Part shown: in pieces, positions 9,594 to 18,504 of the stretch
How the letters are laid out: every line of letters starts with the position of its first letter
Numbering within the stretch: the first letter of the stretch is position 1
NCBI GenBank assembly: GCA_016124855.1
Contig: WGMX01000054.1
Coordinates: forward strand, 62,001-126,000
Direction of reading: 5' to 3'
Source: Anaerolineaceae bacterium
Lineage (GTDB): Bacteria > Chloroflexota > Anaerolineae > Aggregatilineales > Phototrophicaceae
DNA length: 64,000 bases
Made by a program: the position numbers and the translations under genes
The notes under the pieces: model-generated
Seen by the model: the letters and a program-made list of their open reading frames with translations, nothing else
Database searches by the model: none
What the model was told of the DNA's origin: nothing

Positions 9594-12194
9594 ATGTCAC
9601 TTGCCATCTTTCGTTTAGGTCGGCGATATATCAGCCGTCGCTTACTTCAAAGTGTCTTGTTTGTCGTTGGTGTCGCCTTGGGCGTGGCGATGGTCATCGC
9701 CATTGATATTGCCAATTCCTCTTCCAGCCGCGCCTTTGATTTGAGCGCTCAGAGTATCTCTGGTAAAGCCACCCATCAAGTACTGGGCGGGCCAAACGGC
9801 GTTCCAACCGCACTTTATCGCCAACTGCGTCTTGATCTTGGATTGGAAGCCGTCGCGCCAATTATCGAGCGCTATGTGCGCGGTGTAAATGTTGGCGATC
9901 AACCGCTGCGGTTGCTGGGTGTTGATCCGTTCGCCGAACCGCCGTTCCGTAATTATCTTTCGGCTGCTTCTTCGCAAAGTGCTGGCGAAACGGCTGCCAG
10001 CGGCGGAGCAAACGGCACGGCGACTGATGCTATCAACGCCTTCATTGCCGAGCCGCGCACGGCTTTGATGAGCGCCACACTCGCCCAACGCTTTGGTTTG
10101 AAGATTGGCGATACCTTGAACGTTCGCTCCAATGACCAACAAATCGCAGTGCGTATCGTCGGTTTGCTGCAAGTGCCGGATCAAGCCAGCGCACAGGCTG
10201 TTGATAACTTGCTGCTGACAGACATTGCGACTGCCCAAGAAATCGCAGGTTCTCCGGGCTACATCAGCCGCATTGATCTCATTTTACCTGCTGACTATGA
10301 CACCCAAAAAATTGCAGACATTCTGCCTCAAGGGACTGCCTTAACCACGCCCAACGCCGAAAACAGCGCCATCAACCAGATGACCGCCGCCTTTAACTTA
10401 AACCTGCAAGCATTGAGTTTGTTGGCCTTAGTTGTGGGTGTGTTCTTGATTTACAACACCGTTACGTTTAGTGTTGTCCAGCGCCGCCCGATTATTGGAG
10501 TCCTGCGGGCCTTGGGGGCAACCCGTCAGCAAATCTTTTTGCTCATTTTGGGCGAAGCGTTGGTACTCGGCGTCGTCGGTACCGTTATCGGTTTGGCACT
10601 CGGTATCATCATGGGGCGGGCATCGGTCGGTCTGGTTGCCAAAACCATCAGCGACTTGTATTTCACCGTCAATGTACAGGCTGTGACCATTGCGCCCTTC
10701 ACGCTTATTAAAGGAGCTGCCATCGGTGTTGCTGCCAGCGTAATCGCCGCGCTCATCCCCTCCTATGAAGCTACCCGCACACCGCCCGCTGGAACCATGC
10801 GCCGTTCCGATGTCGAACAGCGTGCATTACGCCTCGTCCCGTTGACGACTGCCGCAGCGGTTGCGTCCAATTTATTGGGTTTAATTCTCCTGCGCGTCCC
10901 GACCACCAACCTTTATGTAAGTTTTGGCGCGTTATTTTGTATCGTCATTGGCAGCGCCTTATTTACGCCGCTCGTGTTGATTATCATGATGCGCGTAGCC
11001 GCCCCCTTGACGACCCGCATCTTTGGCGTGTTAGGTCGGATGGCTCCTCGTGCCGTAACCCGTTCGCTCAGCCGGACTTCGATTGCCGTTGCCGCCTTGA
11101 CCATTGCCGTCAGTGTGATCGTCGGTGTCAGTGTCATGATCGGCAGCTTTCGCACCACCGTATCCGATTGGCTGGATACAACCCTTGGCGCGGATATTTT
11201 TATTTCACCGCCGCTGCTCACCGTCATCAGCGCTACCCCCAATACCGATTCGGAAGTTGCCCGTTTAGTGGCTTCGGTGGATGGGGTTGATCATGTCGCA
11301 ACCGTTCGTGAAGTCAACGCCATCGCGCCGGATTACCCTGATTTGCCGCCCGCTAACTTGCTTGCCATCAGTGAAGATACATCAAACGGCAGGCGCAATT
11401 TCATCTGGAACGCCGCACCCAACGGCGATTACCGCCAAGCACTAAGGGATGGTTATCTGGTCGTGAGCGAGCCTTTCGCTTTTCATCGGGACATCACGCC
11501 GGAAAACAATACGCTCAAATTGCTAACGGATAAAGGTGAACATACCTTTACCATCGTCGGAGTCTACTACGATTATTCAACCGATCAGGGTGGGGTATTG
11601 ATGGCTGATCCCGTATATCGTTCTTTTTACAACGATCAATACACCACCAATATCGCAGTGTTCCTCAAAGACGGTGTTGACCGCCAGCAAATCATTAACC
11701 ACCTGCAAACTGACACCCTCAAAGGCTACGACTTGCGCGTCCAGAGTTACACCGATTTACGCTCAGGTGTTTTCGCCATCTTCGAGCAGGCCTTTTCGAT
11801 TACTATTGCCTTACAACTCTTGGCGACAGTTGTAGCCTTCATTGGCGTCCTCAGTGCGTTGATGTCTCTGCAATTGGAGCAAACACGCCAGTATGGTGTT
11901 ATGCGCGCAACAGGCATGACTCCCACGCAGTTGTGGCGCTATACCCTCATTCAAACTGGCTTGATGGGTTTTACAGCCGGCACATTGGCGCTTCCGATTG
12001 GCTTGGCCTTAGCCCTTGTTCTGATTTATGTCATCAATGTGCGTTCCTTCGGCTGGACGATGCAGCTTCATCTGCCACCGGGAGAATTTGCCCAAGCCTT
12101 CACCGTAGCGGTCATCGCTTCACTGGCAGCCGGCATTTATCCTGCCTATCGCCTTGGCAAACTCGTGACCAGCCGCGCCCTCCGCAGCGAGTGA
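9594..12194 (+). CDS. FtsX-like ABC transporter permease, large two-module type
   Basis: This permease of 866 aa comes from the MacB/LolC/E class, built as two tandem modules. Each has an N-terminal membrane helix, a large extracytoplasmic MacB_PCD-like domain and an FtsX transmembrane block. The first FtsX block (about residues 265-400) contains the signature V-V-Q-R-R-P-I-I-G-V-L-R-A-L-G-A-T. The last block (about 735-855) has L-E-Q-T-R-Q-Y-G-V-M-R-A-T-G-M-T. Such permeases work with a LolD-type ATPase to move lipoproteins, peptides or lipids across the periplasmic or outer face by mechanotransmission. No ATPase gene adjoins it here, so its partner must lie elsewhere. The start is the ATG at 9594; an upstream in-frame TTG at 9540 adds a non-membrane leader. 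A TATAAT lies at 9488-9493. Confidence 0.85.
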   Translation: MSLAIFRLGRRYISRRLLQSVLFVVGVALGVAMVIAIDIANSSSSRAFDLSAQSISGKATHQVLGGPNGVPTALYRQLRLDLGLEAVAPIIERYVRGVNVGDQPLRLLGVDPFAEPPFRNYLSAASSQSAGETAASGGANGTATDAINAFIAEPRTALMSATLAQRFGLKIGDTLNVRSNDQQIAVRIVGLLQVPDQASAQAVDNLLLTDIATAQEIAGSPGYISRIDLILPADYDTQKIADILPQGTALTTPNAENSAINQMTAAFNLNLQALSLLALVVGVFLIYNTVTFSVVQRRPIIGVLRALGATRQQIFLLILGEALVLGVVGTVIGLALGIIMGRASVGLVAKTISDLYFTVNVQAVTIAPFTLIKGAAIGVAASVIAALIPSYEATRTPPAGTMRRSDVEQRALRLVPLTTAAAVASNLLGLILLRVPTTNLYVSFGALFCIVIGSALFTPLVLIIMMRVAAPLTTRIFGVLGRMAPRAVTRSLSRTSIAVAALTIAVSVIVGVSVMIGSFRTTVSDWLDTTLGADIFISPPLLTVISATPNTDSEVARLVASVDGVDHVATVREVNAIAPDYPDLPPANLLAISEDTSNGRRNFIWNAAPNGDYRQALRDGYLVVSEPFAFHRDITPENNTLKLLTDKGEHTFTIVGVYYDYSTDQGGVLMADPVYRSFYNDQYTTNIAVFLKDGVDRQQIINHLQTDTLKGYDLRVQSYTDLRSGVFAIFEQAFSITIALQLLATVVAFIGVLSALMSLQLEQTRQYGVMRATGMTPTQLWRYTLIQTGLMGFTAGTLALPIGLALALVLIYVINVRSFGWTMQLHLPPGEFAQAFTVAVIASLAAGIYPAYRLGKLVTSRALRSE

Positions 12195-12224
12195 GAATGA
12201 TATTGCGAGACAAAAGGGGATAAT

Positions 12225-12905
12225 ATGGACCTTGAAGATGAAATTCGTGAGATTGGTGTACGTATGGTCGGTTGCTCAAATGAATGTGCAGGCATTAATC
12301 GGCAGCAGGTGGATGGCATTTTGCCACGTTGTTTATTTTTAGAGACAACCAATCGCCAGCAAGGACAAGGTACTGTAGTAGTTGGTATTAACCCCGGTCG
12401 TTCTGGTGCAGATGAGCAAAAATTTTATCAAGAACAAGGGCAAACTTATGAACAAACGGTTGCCTATTGGGATGAAAACCTAAGAGGTAGACATCCCTAC
12501 TACAAAAGACTGCGCGAACTTATTGATAAACTGGAACTTTCTGGTTCTATCCTGTGGACTGAACTTGTCAAATGTGAAAACCACCCGAAACAGGGAGGTT
12601 TGCCACCCCTGCAAACATTTCGCACTTGTACCAGTCGATATTTGCAATCCGAGTTGAAAATTGTTCCTGTAGACTGGCCTATTATGGCAATTGGTTTAGA
12701 ATCATATCGAGCTACTGCCTATATGTTTCCTGAAAGAATAGTGATAGGTGTTCCTCACCCTACGGGTTCTTTTGGACGGCAGTTTCATCGCTTATTAGAT
12801 CCAGAATCAGTGCCAATAATTAAAGAATTTATCGCCAAAAGTTTAGGCGCTGAAGAAATGCAAGCCGTTTGGATACCAGAATTGATAGGGCAGGTCATAA
12901 CTTGA
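12225..12905 (+). CDS. Uracil-DNA-glycosylase-superfamily-like protein
   Basis: This protein of 226 aa is preceded by a strong AAAAGGGGA ribosome site. It has the layout of the UDG fold: an early strand ending in V-V-V-G-I-N-P-G (equivalent to motif 1 G-x-x-P-G), a central W-T-E-L-V-K-C patch, and a late strand with V-P-H-P-T-G-S-F-G-R-Q-F (equivalent to the His-containing motif 2). Four cysteines occur (C17, C21, and two more around 112 and 134), but no clear iron-sulfur pattern. Whether it excises uracil is unknown, and some relatives have no shown activity. Its codon use is more A/T-rich than that of the flanking genes, which may point to recent acquisition. It lies 30 bases after the permease gene. 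Confidence 0.55.
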   Translation: MDLEDEIREIGVRMVGCSNECAGINRQQVDGILPRCLFLETTNRQQGQGTVVVGINPGRSGADEQKFYQEQGQTYEQTVAYWDENLRGRHPYYKRLRELIDKLELSGSILWTELVKCENHPKQGGLPPLQTFRTCTSRYLQSELKIVPVDWPIMAIGLESYRATAYMFPERIVIGVPHPTGSFGRQFHRLLDPESVPIIKEFIAKSLGAEEMQAVWIPELIGQVIT

Positions 12906-13084
12906 GACGATATGCAAACCAGATGAACTTGAATAAATGACAAAGTATGGACACGGCTGGGATATAATCCTAATAAATCCTATAATTCGTAAATTTAGGC
13001 CTATGTTATCCTTAGCAATAGACGATTAGCAGTAAATCTATTTTCAGTGATAATATTCTTAATACACGAGTAAAATGTTGCCCT

Positions 13085-14032
13085 ATGTTTGACTTGCTCA
13101 GATCGGATGACTTGATGTTTAACTTCGCCAATGACCCGCAGGCCGTCGGTCGTATGTATCTTACCGACGAGTCGCTACGCATCCGGCAGGAGACGCACGA
13201 ACTGTATAGCGAACCGAAAGTGGATTTTACCGACTGGGCCTTAGACTCAGTCAGTTGGCGTGGGGATGAATTCGTATTGGATGTGGGCAGCGGACCGGGG
13301 CGTTATTACAGCGCATTAATGTCACGTTTCCCCGATATCAAATATTACGCATGTGATTTATATCCCGGAATGGTACAGAATCACCCCTACAAAAAGTCGC
13401 TGTCGTTAGCGGATGCCCAACGCCTACCATATCCCGACGCAAGCTTCGATGTGGTTATGGCGAACCACATGCTTTTTCATGTGCCGGATGTCGAGCGCGC
13501 ACTCCGTGAATTACGTCGTGTAGTCAAACCCGGCGGCTTCGTCATGGCAACCACCAACAGCATTCATACCATGCCCGAATTTCAAGCCTTGATGCGCCGT
13601 GCGATTACACTGCTGTCGCCACCCGGAACAGCCAATGTCAGCGTACCGGGACAGCATACCGACCCCTTCACCCTTGAAAGTGGTACACGCCTGTTGTGTC
13701 ATCACTTTTTTGCAGTTGTACGTTATGATCTGCCGCGCGCCTTGGTTTTTCCCAGCGCTGAACCCGCTTTAGCCTACCTCAACAGCACGCGCAGCGTGCG
13801 CGAAGCTGAACTTCCACAAGGCGTGAGTTGGGACGAAATGATGATGATCGTCCGTGAGCAAATGGGCCGCCTCATCGACCATTTTGGTGAGCTGACCGTA
13901 AACACTCTTTCAGGGCTGCTGGTCGCTACAGATCGCGGAGATTTCATCGACGAGTACATTGACAAACTTGCCAACATCAAAGAGCAAACCAAACCCATGA
14001 CCCCTCAGCGCAAACCCCGTCGTGGACGTTGA
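13085..14032 (+). CDS. Class I SAM-dependent methyltransferase
   Basis: This protein of 315 aa has a Methyltransf_11-type core. Motif I is V-L-D-V-G-S-G-P-G-R-Y near residues 65-75, the acidic loop after strand 2 is C-D-L-Y near 98, the adenine-binding patch is A-D-A-Q-R-L-P near 115, and motif post-I is F-D-V-V-M-A-N-H-M-L-F-H-V-P, followed by R-V-V-K-P-G-G. The acceptor cannot be told; the core resembles UbiE/menaquinone- and small-molecule-type enzymes. The C-terminus is basic (R-K-P-R-R-G-R). No Shine-Dalgarno is visible, but TAAAAT at 13071-13076 lies eight bases before the ATG, so the mRNA may be nearly leaderless. An in-frame ATG at 13115 is the alternative start. Confidence 0.85.
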   Translation: MFDLLRSDDLMFNFANDPQAVGRMYLTDESLRIRQETHELYSEPKVDFTDWALDSVSWRGDEFVLDVGSGPGRYYSALMSRFPDIKYYACDLYPGMVQNHPYKKSLSLADAQRLPYPDASFDVVMANHMLFHVPDVERALRELRRVVKPGGFVMATTNSIHTMPEFQALMRRAITLLSPPGTANVSVPGQHTDPFTLESGTRLLCHHFFAVVRYDLPRALVFPSAEPALAYLNSTRSVREAELPQGVSWDEMMMIVREQMGRLIDHFGELTVNTLSGLLVATDRGDFIDEYIDKLANIKEQTKPMTPQRKPRRGR

Positions 14033-14146
14033 GGATTATGTATTGAAACCTTAAGCGCATCCCGTGTCGTTCGCCCTTTACAATGAGGGTGTCTTGCGCC
14101 GCGCTTTATGCGGCAGCATATTTCCTTATTTAGAGGAGCGATCAAT

Positions 14147-14821
14147 ATGGATGTAACCCTTAAATTTCAACCCGCCTTCTCATTGGCCTATGTCAAAGTT
14201 GCCCCCAATGAAGAAATCCGTGTCGAACCCGGCGCGATGGTCAGCCACACATCCGGCATGAGCATGAACACCAAAGCCGAAGGAGGTTTGTTCGGCGGCC
14301 TCAAGCGCATGGTAGCTGGCGAAAGCTTTTTTCAAAACACATGGAAAGCCCCTGCTGACGGTGGCGAAATTACACTTGCCCCCGCCGTGGCCGGTGATAT
14401 GTTTGTGCTGCCCGTAAGCGGCGAATTTTTGCTTGCCAGCGGTGCCTATGTCGCCAGCGAAATGAGCCTAACCGTGGATGCCAGTTGGGGTGGTGCTAAA
14501 GGTTTCTTCGGCGCTGGCGGCTTGATTTTATTGAAGGTCAGCGGCAGTGGTAAATTGGTTGCTTCCTCTTACGGTGCGATTTTCGACAAAACCTTAGCCG
14601 CTGGTGAAACCTATGTGGTCGATACTGATCATATTGTCGGCATGGACACGAGCGTCAAATTTAATGTGGTCAAATCTGGTAGTTGGAAGTCCACCATTCT
14701 CGGTGGTGAAGGACTGGTCTGCAACCTAACCGGGCCGGGGCGTGTGTTGATGCAGTCACGGTCTGTCAGCGCCTTTATCGGATGGCTCTCGCCCAAGCTT
14801 CCAACCAAGAGTTCAAACTAG
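14147..14821 (+). CDS. AIM24 family (TIGR00266-type) protein
   Basis: This protein of 224 aa is a double-psi-like beta repeat protein of the AIM24/TIGR00266 family. The family signature is clear: V-E-P-G-A-M-V-S-H near residue 25-33, followed by G-G-L-F-G-G-L-K-R and G-E-S-F-F-Q-N-T-W, then a second half with F-F-G-A-G-G-L-I-L-L-K-V-S-G-S-G. The family is widespread in bacteria and fungi (mitochondrial biogenesis factor in yeast), but its bacterial role is not established. The ATG at 14147 is chosen because GAGGAG lies eight bases upstream. It is not closely linked to its neighbours. Confidence 0.9.
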   Translation: MDVTLKFQPAFSLAYVKVAPNEEIRVEPGAMVSHTSGMSMNTKAEGGLFGGLKRMVAGESFFQNTWKAPADGGEITLAPAVAGDMFVLPVSGEFLLASGAYVASEMSLTVDASWGGAKGFFGAGGLILLKVSGSGKLVASSYGAIFDKTLAAGETYVVDTDHIVGMDTSVKFNVVKSGSWKSTILGGEGLVCNLTGPGRVLMQSRSVSAFIGWLSPKLPTKSSN

Positions 14822-14893
14822 TAGTTTCTTCAAATGGTTGTTAAGCCTTTTTAACATCTCGTAATATGCTTTTTTATATTAGTGAGATACGCT

Positions 14894-14921
14894 GATATTG
14901 CTCTGTAAGCAGAGCAATATC
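14894..14921. repeat. Perfect 12-bp inverted repeat (hairpin)
   Basis: Arms GATATTGCTCTG (14894-14905) and its exact complement (14910-14921) enclose a 4-base loop. No T-run follows on either side, so it is either a weak terminator for the AIM24 gene or an RNA/protein-binding hairpin. Confidence 0.6.
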
Positions 14922-14958
14922 ACGGAGAAGAGGCTAAACAGGTTAAGCGCTGATTTAA

Positions 14959-14987
14959 TGGTGGGATACGATCACTGCATCCCACCA
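14959..14987. repeat. Second inverted repeat in the same spacer
   Basis: Arms TGGTGGGAT (14959-14967) and ATCCCACCA (14979-14987) enclose an 11-base loop. Together with the hairpin at 14894 it fills the 264-base gap between the AIM24 gene and the gene at 15086. No T-tract is present. Confidence 0.5.
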
Positions 14988-15085
14988 AACCGATGTTTGA
15001 CCTCCGTAAATTCTCCTGCTTGGAACCTTTGTGTAACGTTCGGCGTAAAGTGAACGAATACACGTAGGAGGATTTACACACCGCT

Positions 15086-15853
15086 ATGATGCAATCAAAG
15101 CATCCCTCATTGTTCAGAATAGTTTTATTGTTGGTTCTTCTATTGGTGTTGGCAAGATGTCAACCCGTTACGCTCCCCAGTACACCTGTTGCAATGAATA
15201 AACCGACACTTTCTGTGACGGGAACAGCTACTTTTCCACAAGAAACGCCAGTGGCTGCCCCGACCACGCTGGGTTCTTGGCCGCTAAGTCCTGACCGGCG
15301 TTTCATGGTGGCTCAAAGCAGCGATGGCGCATGGTGGATGTGGGATGCTGCTTCAAAAAAACCGGTTTATCTACTGAATGATACCATTACACGTGCGCCA
15401 CCTTTGCATCACCCCACCTTTAGTCCCGACGGTCATTATCTGGCTGCAATTAGTGTTGGACACGTGCTCTTGTGGGATATTGCCTCACATAAACGCCGCT
15501 TGTTAAGGTCACCTTATGCTGTAGAGTATCGCAGTATGCGTTTGCTGGTTTACAGTTCAGATAGTCGGTTGCTAGCCAGCAATGGCTGCGAACGACAAAA
15601 CAGTCATATGGTATGCACGGGCGGGTTCGTCAATTTGTGGGATACCAGTGATGGCAGTTTGGTGCGCACATTGCCAGTTGGATTTCGTGTCGAAGAAATT
15701 GTATATAGTGCTGACGGTACGACGTTAACCGCCTCAGGCTGTAGCATTACCGATGGCGTTATAGGGAGCTATTGTTACGAGAAGTCGCAGGCCACGTATC
15801 AGATCGACAACGGCGAGTTAATAACGCTCACACGTATTCCGCAGTACCGGTAA
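15086..15853 (+). CDS. Exported WD40-like propeller protein (possible lipoprotein)
   Basis: This protein of 255 aa has a hydrophobic export signal, a possible lipobox L-A-R-C (Arg at -1 is unusual), and then a Thr/Pro-rich linker. From about residue 65 it has three recognisable propeller blades, each with the pattern S-P-D/S-A-D-G ... L-W-D: W-W-M-W-D, V-L-L-W-D-I and V-N-L-W-D-T. Three to four blades are too few to close a propeller, so it may be a shortened relative or pair with itself. No catalytic motif is present. GGAGGA lies 13 to 18 bases before the ATG, a rather long spacing. Confidence 0.6.
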   Translation: MMQSKHPSLFRIVLLLVLLLVLARCQPVTLPSTPVAMNKPTLSVTGTATFPQETPVAAPTTLGSWPLSPDRRFMVAQSSDGAWWMWDAASKKPVYLLNDTITRAPPLHHPTFSPDGHYLAAISVGHVLLWDIASHKRRLLRSPYAVEYRSMRLLVYSSDSRLLASNGCERQNSHMVCTGGFVNLWDTSDGSLVRTLPVGFRVEEIVYSADGTTLTASGCSITDGVIGSYCYEKSQATYQIDNGELITLTRIPQYR

Positions 15854-15930
15854 AAAATTGACGTTGGAATCATAGCTCTGTCTCATAAATATTTTGGCAA
15901 TCGGTAACCCTAAAACATTGTCTTTTCGTA

Positions 15931-16106
15931 GGGGAGGGATTATGACCTTTAACCTTTTAATACGGAGTATCTAATGTAGTAGCTGAACATGTTCCGTCCG
16001 TTTGGTTTCCTCCCTCGTCTAGTGCCAAGCCTCCCGTGGGACGCGGGAGGCTTAAGGTAGGGGTTCTTTCTCCGTCCTAATTTGCTAAACCTCATCATGC
16101 CGTCCG
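15931..16106. mobile_element. MITE-like miniature inverted-repeat element, copy A (diverged)
   Basis: The left end (about 15931-15970, containing TTTTAATACGGAGTA) and the right end (about 16068-16106, containing TTCTCCGTCCTAATTTG and CATCATGCCGTCC) are imperfect inverted repeats of each other. They also match both ends of the similar block at 23045-23239. No coding sequence lies inside. The interior differs from copy B and carries a perfect 10-bp hairpin (16027-16036 with 16044-16053). It occupies most of the spacer between two convergent genes and may have replaced a terminator. Confidence 0.55.
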
Positions 16107-16140
16107 CTGCTTTATTACTACACCAATTCGTAAACCACCA

Positions 16141-17019
16141 TTATTCTAGCCCTGCGTTCTGCGCGGCGATTCGCCCTAGTACCGACCAATCCAGTTCCTC
16201 GTAACCTTTCGCCATCGCTACTACGAGATGGTCGCGCACCAAACTGGCGATAGGCAGAGGCGTATCCGTTGCATCACCCGCAGCTAATGCCAGCCGCACA
16301 TCTTTGAGTCCGAGTGGTAGTTTGAAACCGGCTGGTTCAAATGCTTGCCGCGCAATCAGGCCACCATAATTTTTATAAACCGGCGCGGAAAACAGCGTAC
16401 TGGTCAAAAGGTCAAGATACGCTTGTGGATCAATTTCGTACTTGCGAACCAGCGCGAATGCTTCACTGAGGCTTTCAATCACCGAGGCGATTAAAAAGTT
16501 TCCGCTAATTTTAATGACATTTGCGGATACCGGTTTATGACCAACCACGAAAGTTTGTTGACCGAGTACCGCAAAAATGGGTTCGCATCGAATAATCGAC
16601 GTTTCATCTCCGGCTGCGACGATAAATAATTTACCGGCTGCTGCTGCATCTGGACGACCAAATACGGGTGCGGAAACATAAGCACGGTCGGCCTGCGCAT
16701 GGGCATCCGTGAGGCGTTCAGCCAGTGCTACACTGATTGTACTCATACATACATGTATCGCATCCGGTCTGAGCGCGGCGAGAATCCCACCCTCACCAAA
16801 AACCACCGCTTCAACGGCCTTATCATCTGAAAGCAGTGATACGATCACCTCGTTATCGCAGGCTTCGACTGGCGTATCCGCTACAACCGCGCCATCAACC
16901 AATAGGGCTTCGGCTCGGCTGCGTGTACGGTTATAGACTGTAACATTGTGACCCGCTTTACACAGATTCCGTGCCATCACCTGACCCATTGCACCCAAGC
17001 CAATAAATCCTACGTCCAT
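16141..17019 (-). CDS. NAD(P)-dependent beta-hydroxyacid dehydrogenase (3-hydroxyisobutyrate dehydrogenase family)
   Basis: This protein of 292 aa has the Rossmann fingerprint G-F-I-G-L-G-A-M-G at the very N-terminus. The substrate-binding region contains S-A-P-V-F-G (usual D/S-A-P-V-S-G), and the catalytic lysine lies in K-I-S-G-N-F-L near residue 170. A C-terminal helical domain follows, with the conserved L-G-L-K-D. Family members oxidise 3-hydroxyisobutyrate, tartronate semialdehyde and related beta-hydroxyacids; imine reductases and cytokine-like nuclear factors are other branches. The exact substrate cannot be told. ATG 17019 is selected over the ATG at 17043 because GAGGGAG lies seven bases upstream. 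Confidence 0.88.
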   Translation of the reverse strand: MDVGFIGLGAMGQVMARNLCKAGHNVTVYNRTRSRAEALLVDGAVVADTPVEACDNEVIVSLLSDDKAVEAVVFGEGGILAALRPDAIHVCMSTISVALAERLTDAHAQADRAYVSAPVFGRPDAAAAGKLFIVAAGDETSIIRCEPIFAVLGQQTFVVGHKPVSANVIKISGNFLIASVIESLSEAFALVRKYEIDPQAYLDLLTSTLFSAPVYKNYGGLIARQAFEPAGFKLPLGLKDVRLALAAGDATDTPLPIASLVRDHLVVAMAKGYEELDWSVLGRIAAQNAGLE

Positions 17020-17143
17020 TACGATGCTCCCTCTACTGCTCATCCATGTATGGACAGCAAGTGCATGGCGTGCTGTCCGAATGTGCCGAAACTAGAAATG
17101 AATAACATGTTGAGTATACGTGATGCGCTTTGAACGGCCAACT

Positions 17144-18367
17144 TTAGGCTATTTTTAGAACCGACGCTGCCAATCCCACAATACCGCCCATCAAAATTAA
17201 CCATGTTGCGTTCGTCTTGAAGCGAATTAACATCGCCACTGCCACCAAGGCCAACAAAATCGCCAGTGGACTCCATGCGCCGCCATCTAGCGTTTTGAGT
17301 GCTGCACCTGTCAAATCAATTAACGTGACCAGAATCGCAGCAATGACACCGGCGTTTACACCCGAAAGAAACCCGCCCAGAAATTTACTTTGTCGCATTT
17401 TGGGGATGAGCGGGGCGGTCAATATCACCAGTACGAATGAGGGTAAGAAAATCCCCAGCGCTGCTGCAAGCGCCCCCGGCAAACCTGCGACGATATAACC
17501 GACGACCGCTACGGTTGTGGATACCGGCCCCGGTGTCAGTTGCCCGATAGCGACTGCATCCAAAAGCTGTCGCCCTGTAAGCCAGCCAAATCCATTGACA
17601 ACATCTTGTTGAATGTATGAAATGAGCACGTAACCGCTGCCGAACAAAACCGAGCCAATTTTCAAGAAATAGAAAAAGATGTCCCATAAGCTTGGCGATG
17701 CTGCGAGAACTGCTTCTAATACTACCGGTTTAATCGTAGGGACACGATATATCGAGTCGGCAGCATTCGGTATAAAGGCAGCAAACATTGCAAACGTCCC
17801 ACCCAACCCCGCTACATACAATCCGTAAATCACGCCTGCCGCCAGCATCACGATTACTTCTGGCACAGGTGTAAACATCACTACCGCCAGCGACACAATC
17901 AGCAGAACCCACAACGCGCGGTTTCTGAGCGCCGCAATCGCTAACCGGTAACCGGCTTGTGCGATGATCGCCACGATCACCGGTTTGATGCCCCATAAAA
18001 TCGCCTCAATTTGCGGGATTTGCCCGGTGCCTGTGTATAGAATGGCCAGCGCCAGCGTCAGCAAAAACGCCGGCCCGATGAAACATGCGCCCGCCACCAA
18101 CGCGCCGGGAATACCTTTTGTCACGTAACCCACATGAATCATGACTTCGGTTGAGTTCGGGCCGGGGATGAGATTGGTCGCTGCCACCAGATCCAAATAA
18201 TGGTCGCGTGTCATCCATTTACGTCGGACGACAATCTCGTCTTCTGCTATAGCGATATGCGCGACTGGCCCGCCAAAAGCCGTCAAACTGAGTTTCAAAA
18301 ACAGGCGTAATAGATCGCCATAGGTCACATTGGGTATTGTAGGTAATGGGGCGGTGCTGGTCGTCAT
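17144..18367 (-). CDS. chrA: Chromate transporter, bidomain ChrA type
   Basis: This protein of 407 aa has two homologous CHR domains. The first (about residues 15-190) carries F-G-G-P-V-A-H and N-L-I-P-G-P-N-S-T-E; the second (about 225-400) has the degenerate equivalents F-G-S-G-Y-V and Q-L-T-P-G-P-V-S-T. Roughly ten to twelve membrane segments are seen. ChrA exports chromate driven by the proton gradient and gives chromate resistance. No chrB regulator or chromate reductase adjoins it. AGGAAG lies ahead of the ATG. It is 124 bases upstream of the dehydrogenase gene on the same strand, possibly co-transcribed. Confidence 0.93.
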   Translation of the reverse strand: MTTSTAPLPTIPNVTYGDLLRLFLKLSLTAFGGPVAHIAIAEDEIVVRRKWMTRDHYLDLVAATNLIPGPNSTEVMIHVGYVTKGIPGALVAGACFIGPAFLLTLALAILYTGTGQIPQIEAILWGIKPVIVAIIAQAGYRLAIAALRNRALWVLLIVSLAVVMFTPVPEVIVMLAAGVIYGLYVAGLGGTFAMFAAFIPNAADSIYRVPTIKPVVLEAVLAASPSLWDIFFYFLKIGSVLFGSGYVLISYIQQDVVNGFGWLTGRQLLDAVAIGQLTPGPVSTTVAVVGYIVAGLPGALAAALGIFLPSFVLVILTAPLIPKMRQSKFLGGFLSGVNAGVIAAILVTLIDLTGAALKTLDGGAWSPLAILLALVAVAMLIRFKTNATWLILMGGIVGLAASVLKIA

Positions 18368-18504
18368 GCGGCTTCCTGTTGAGGGGTATGGAAACCCAAA
18401 TCATACCGCGAAGTTCTTAAATACTGGTTAAGGAAGAATAGATTCTATTGTTCTGCCATAAAACTTTTTAGGCAAAACTGCTTTATCATCTCTCCTTATA
18501 ACTT

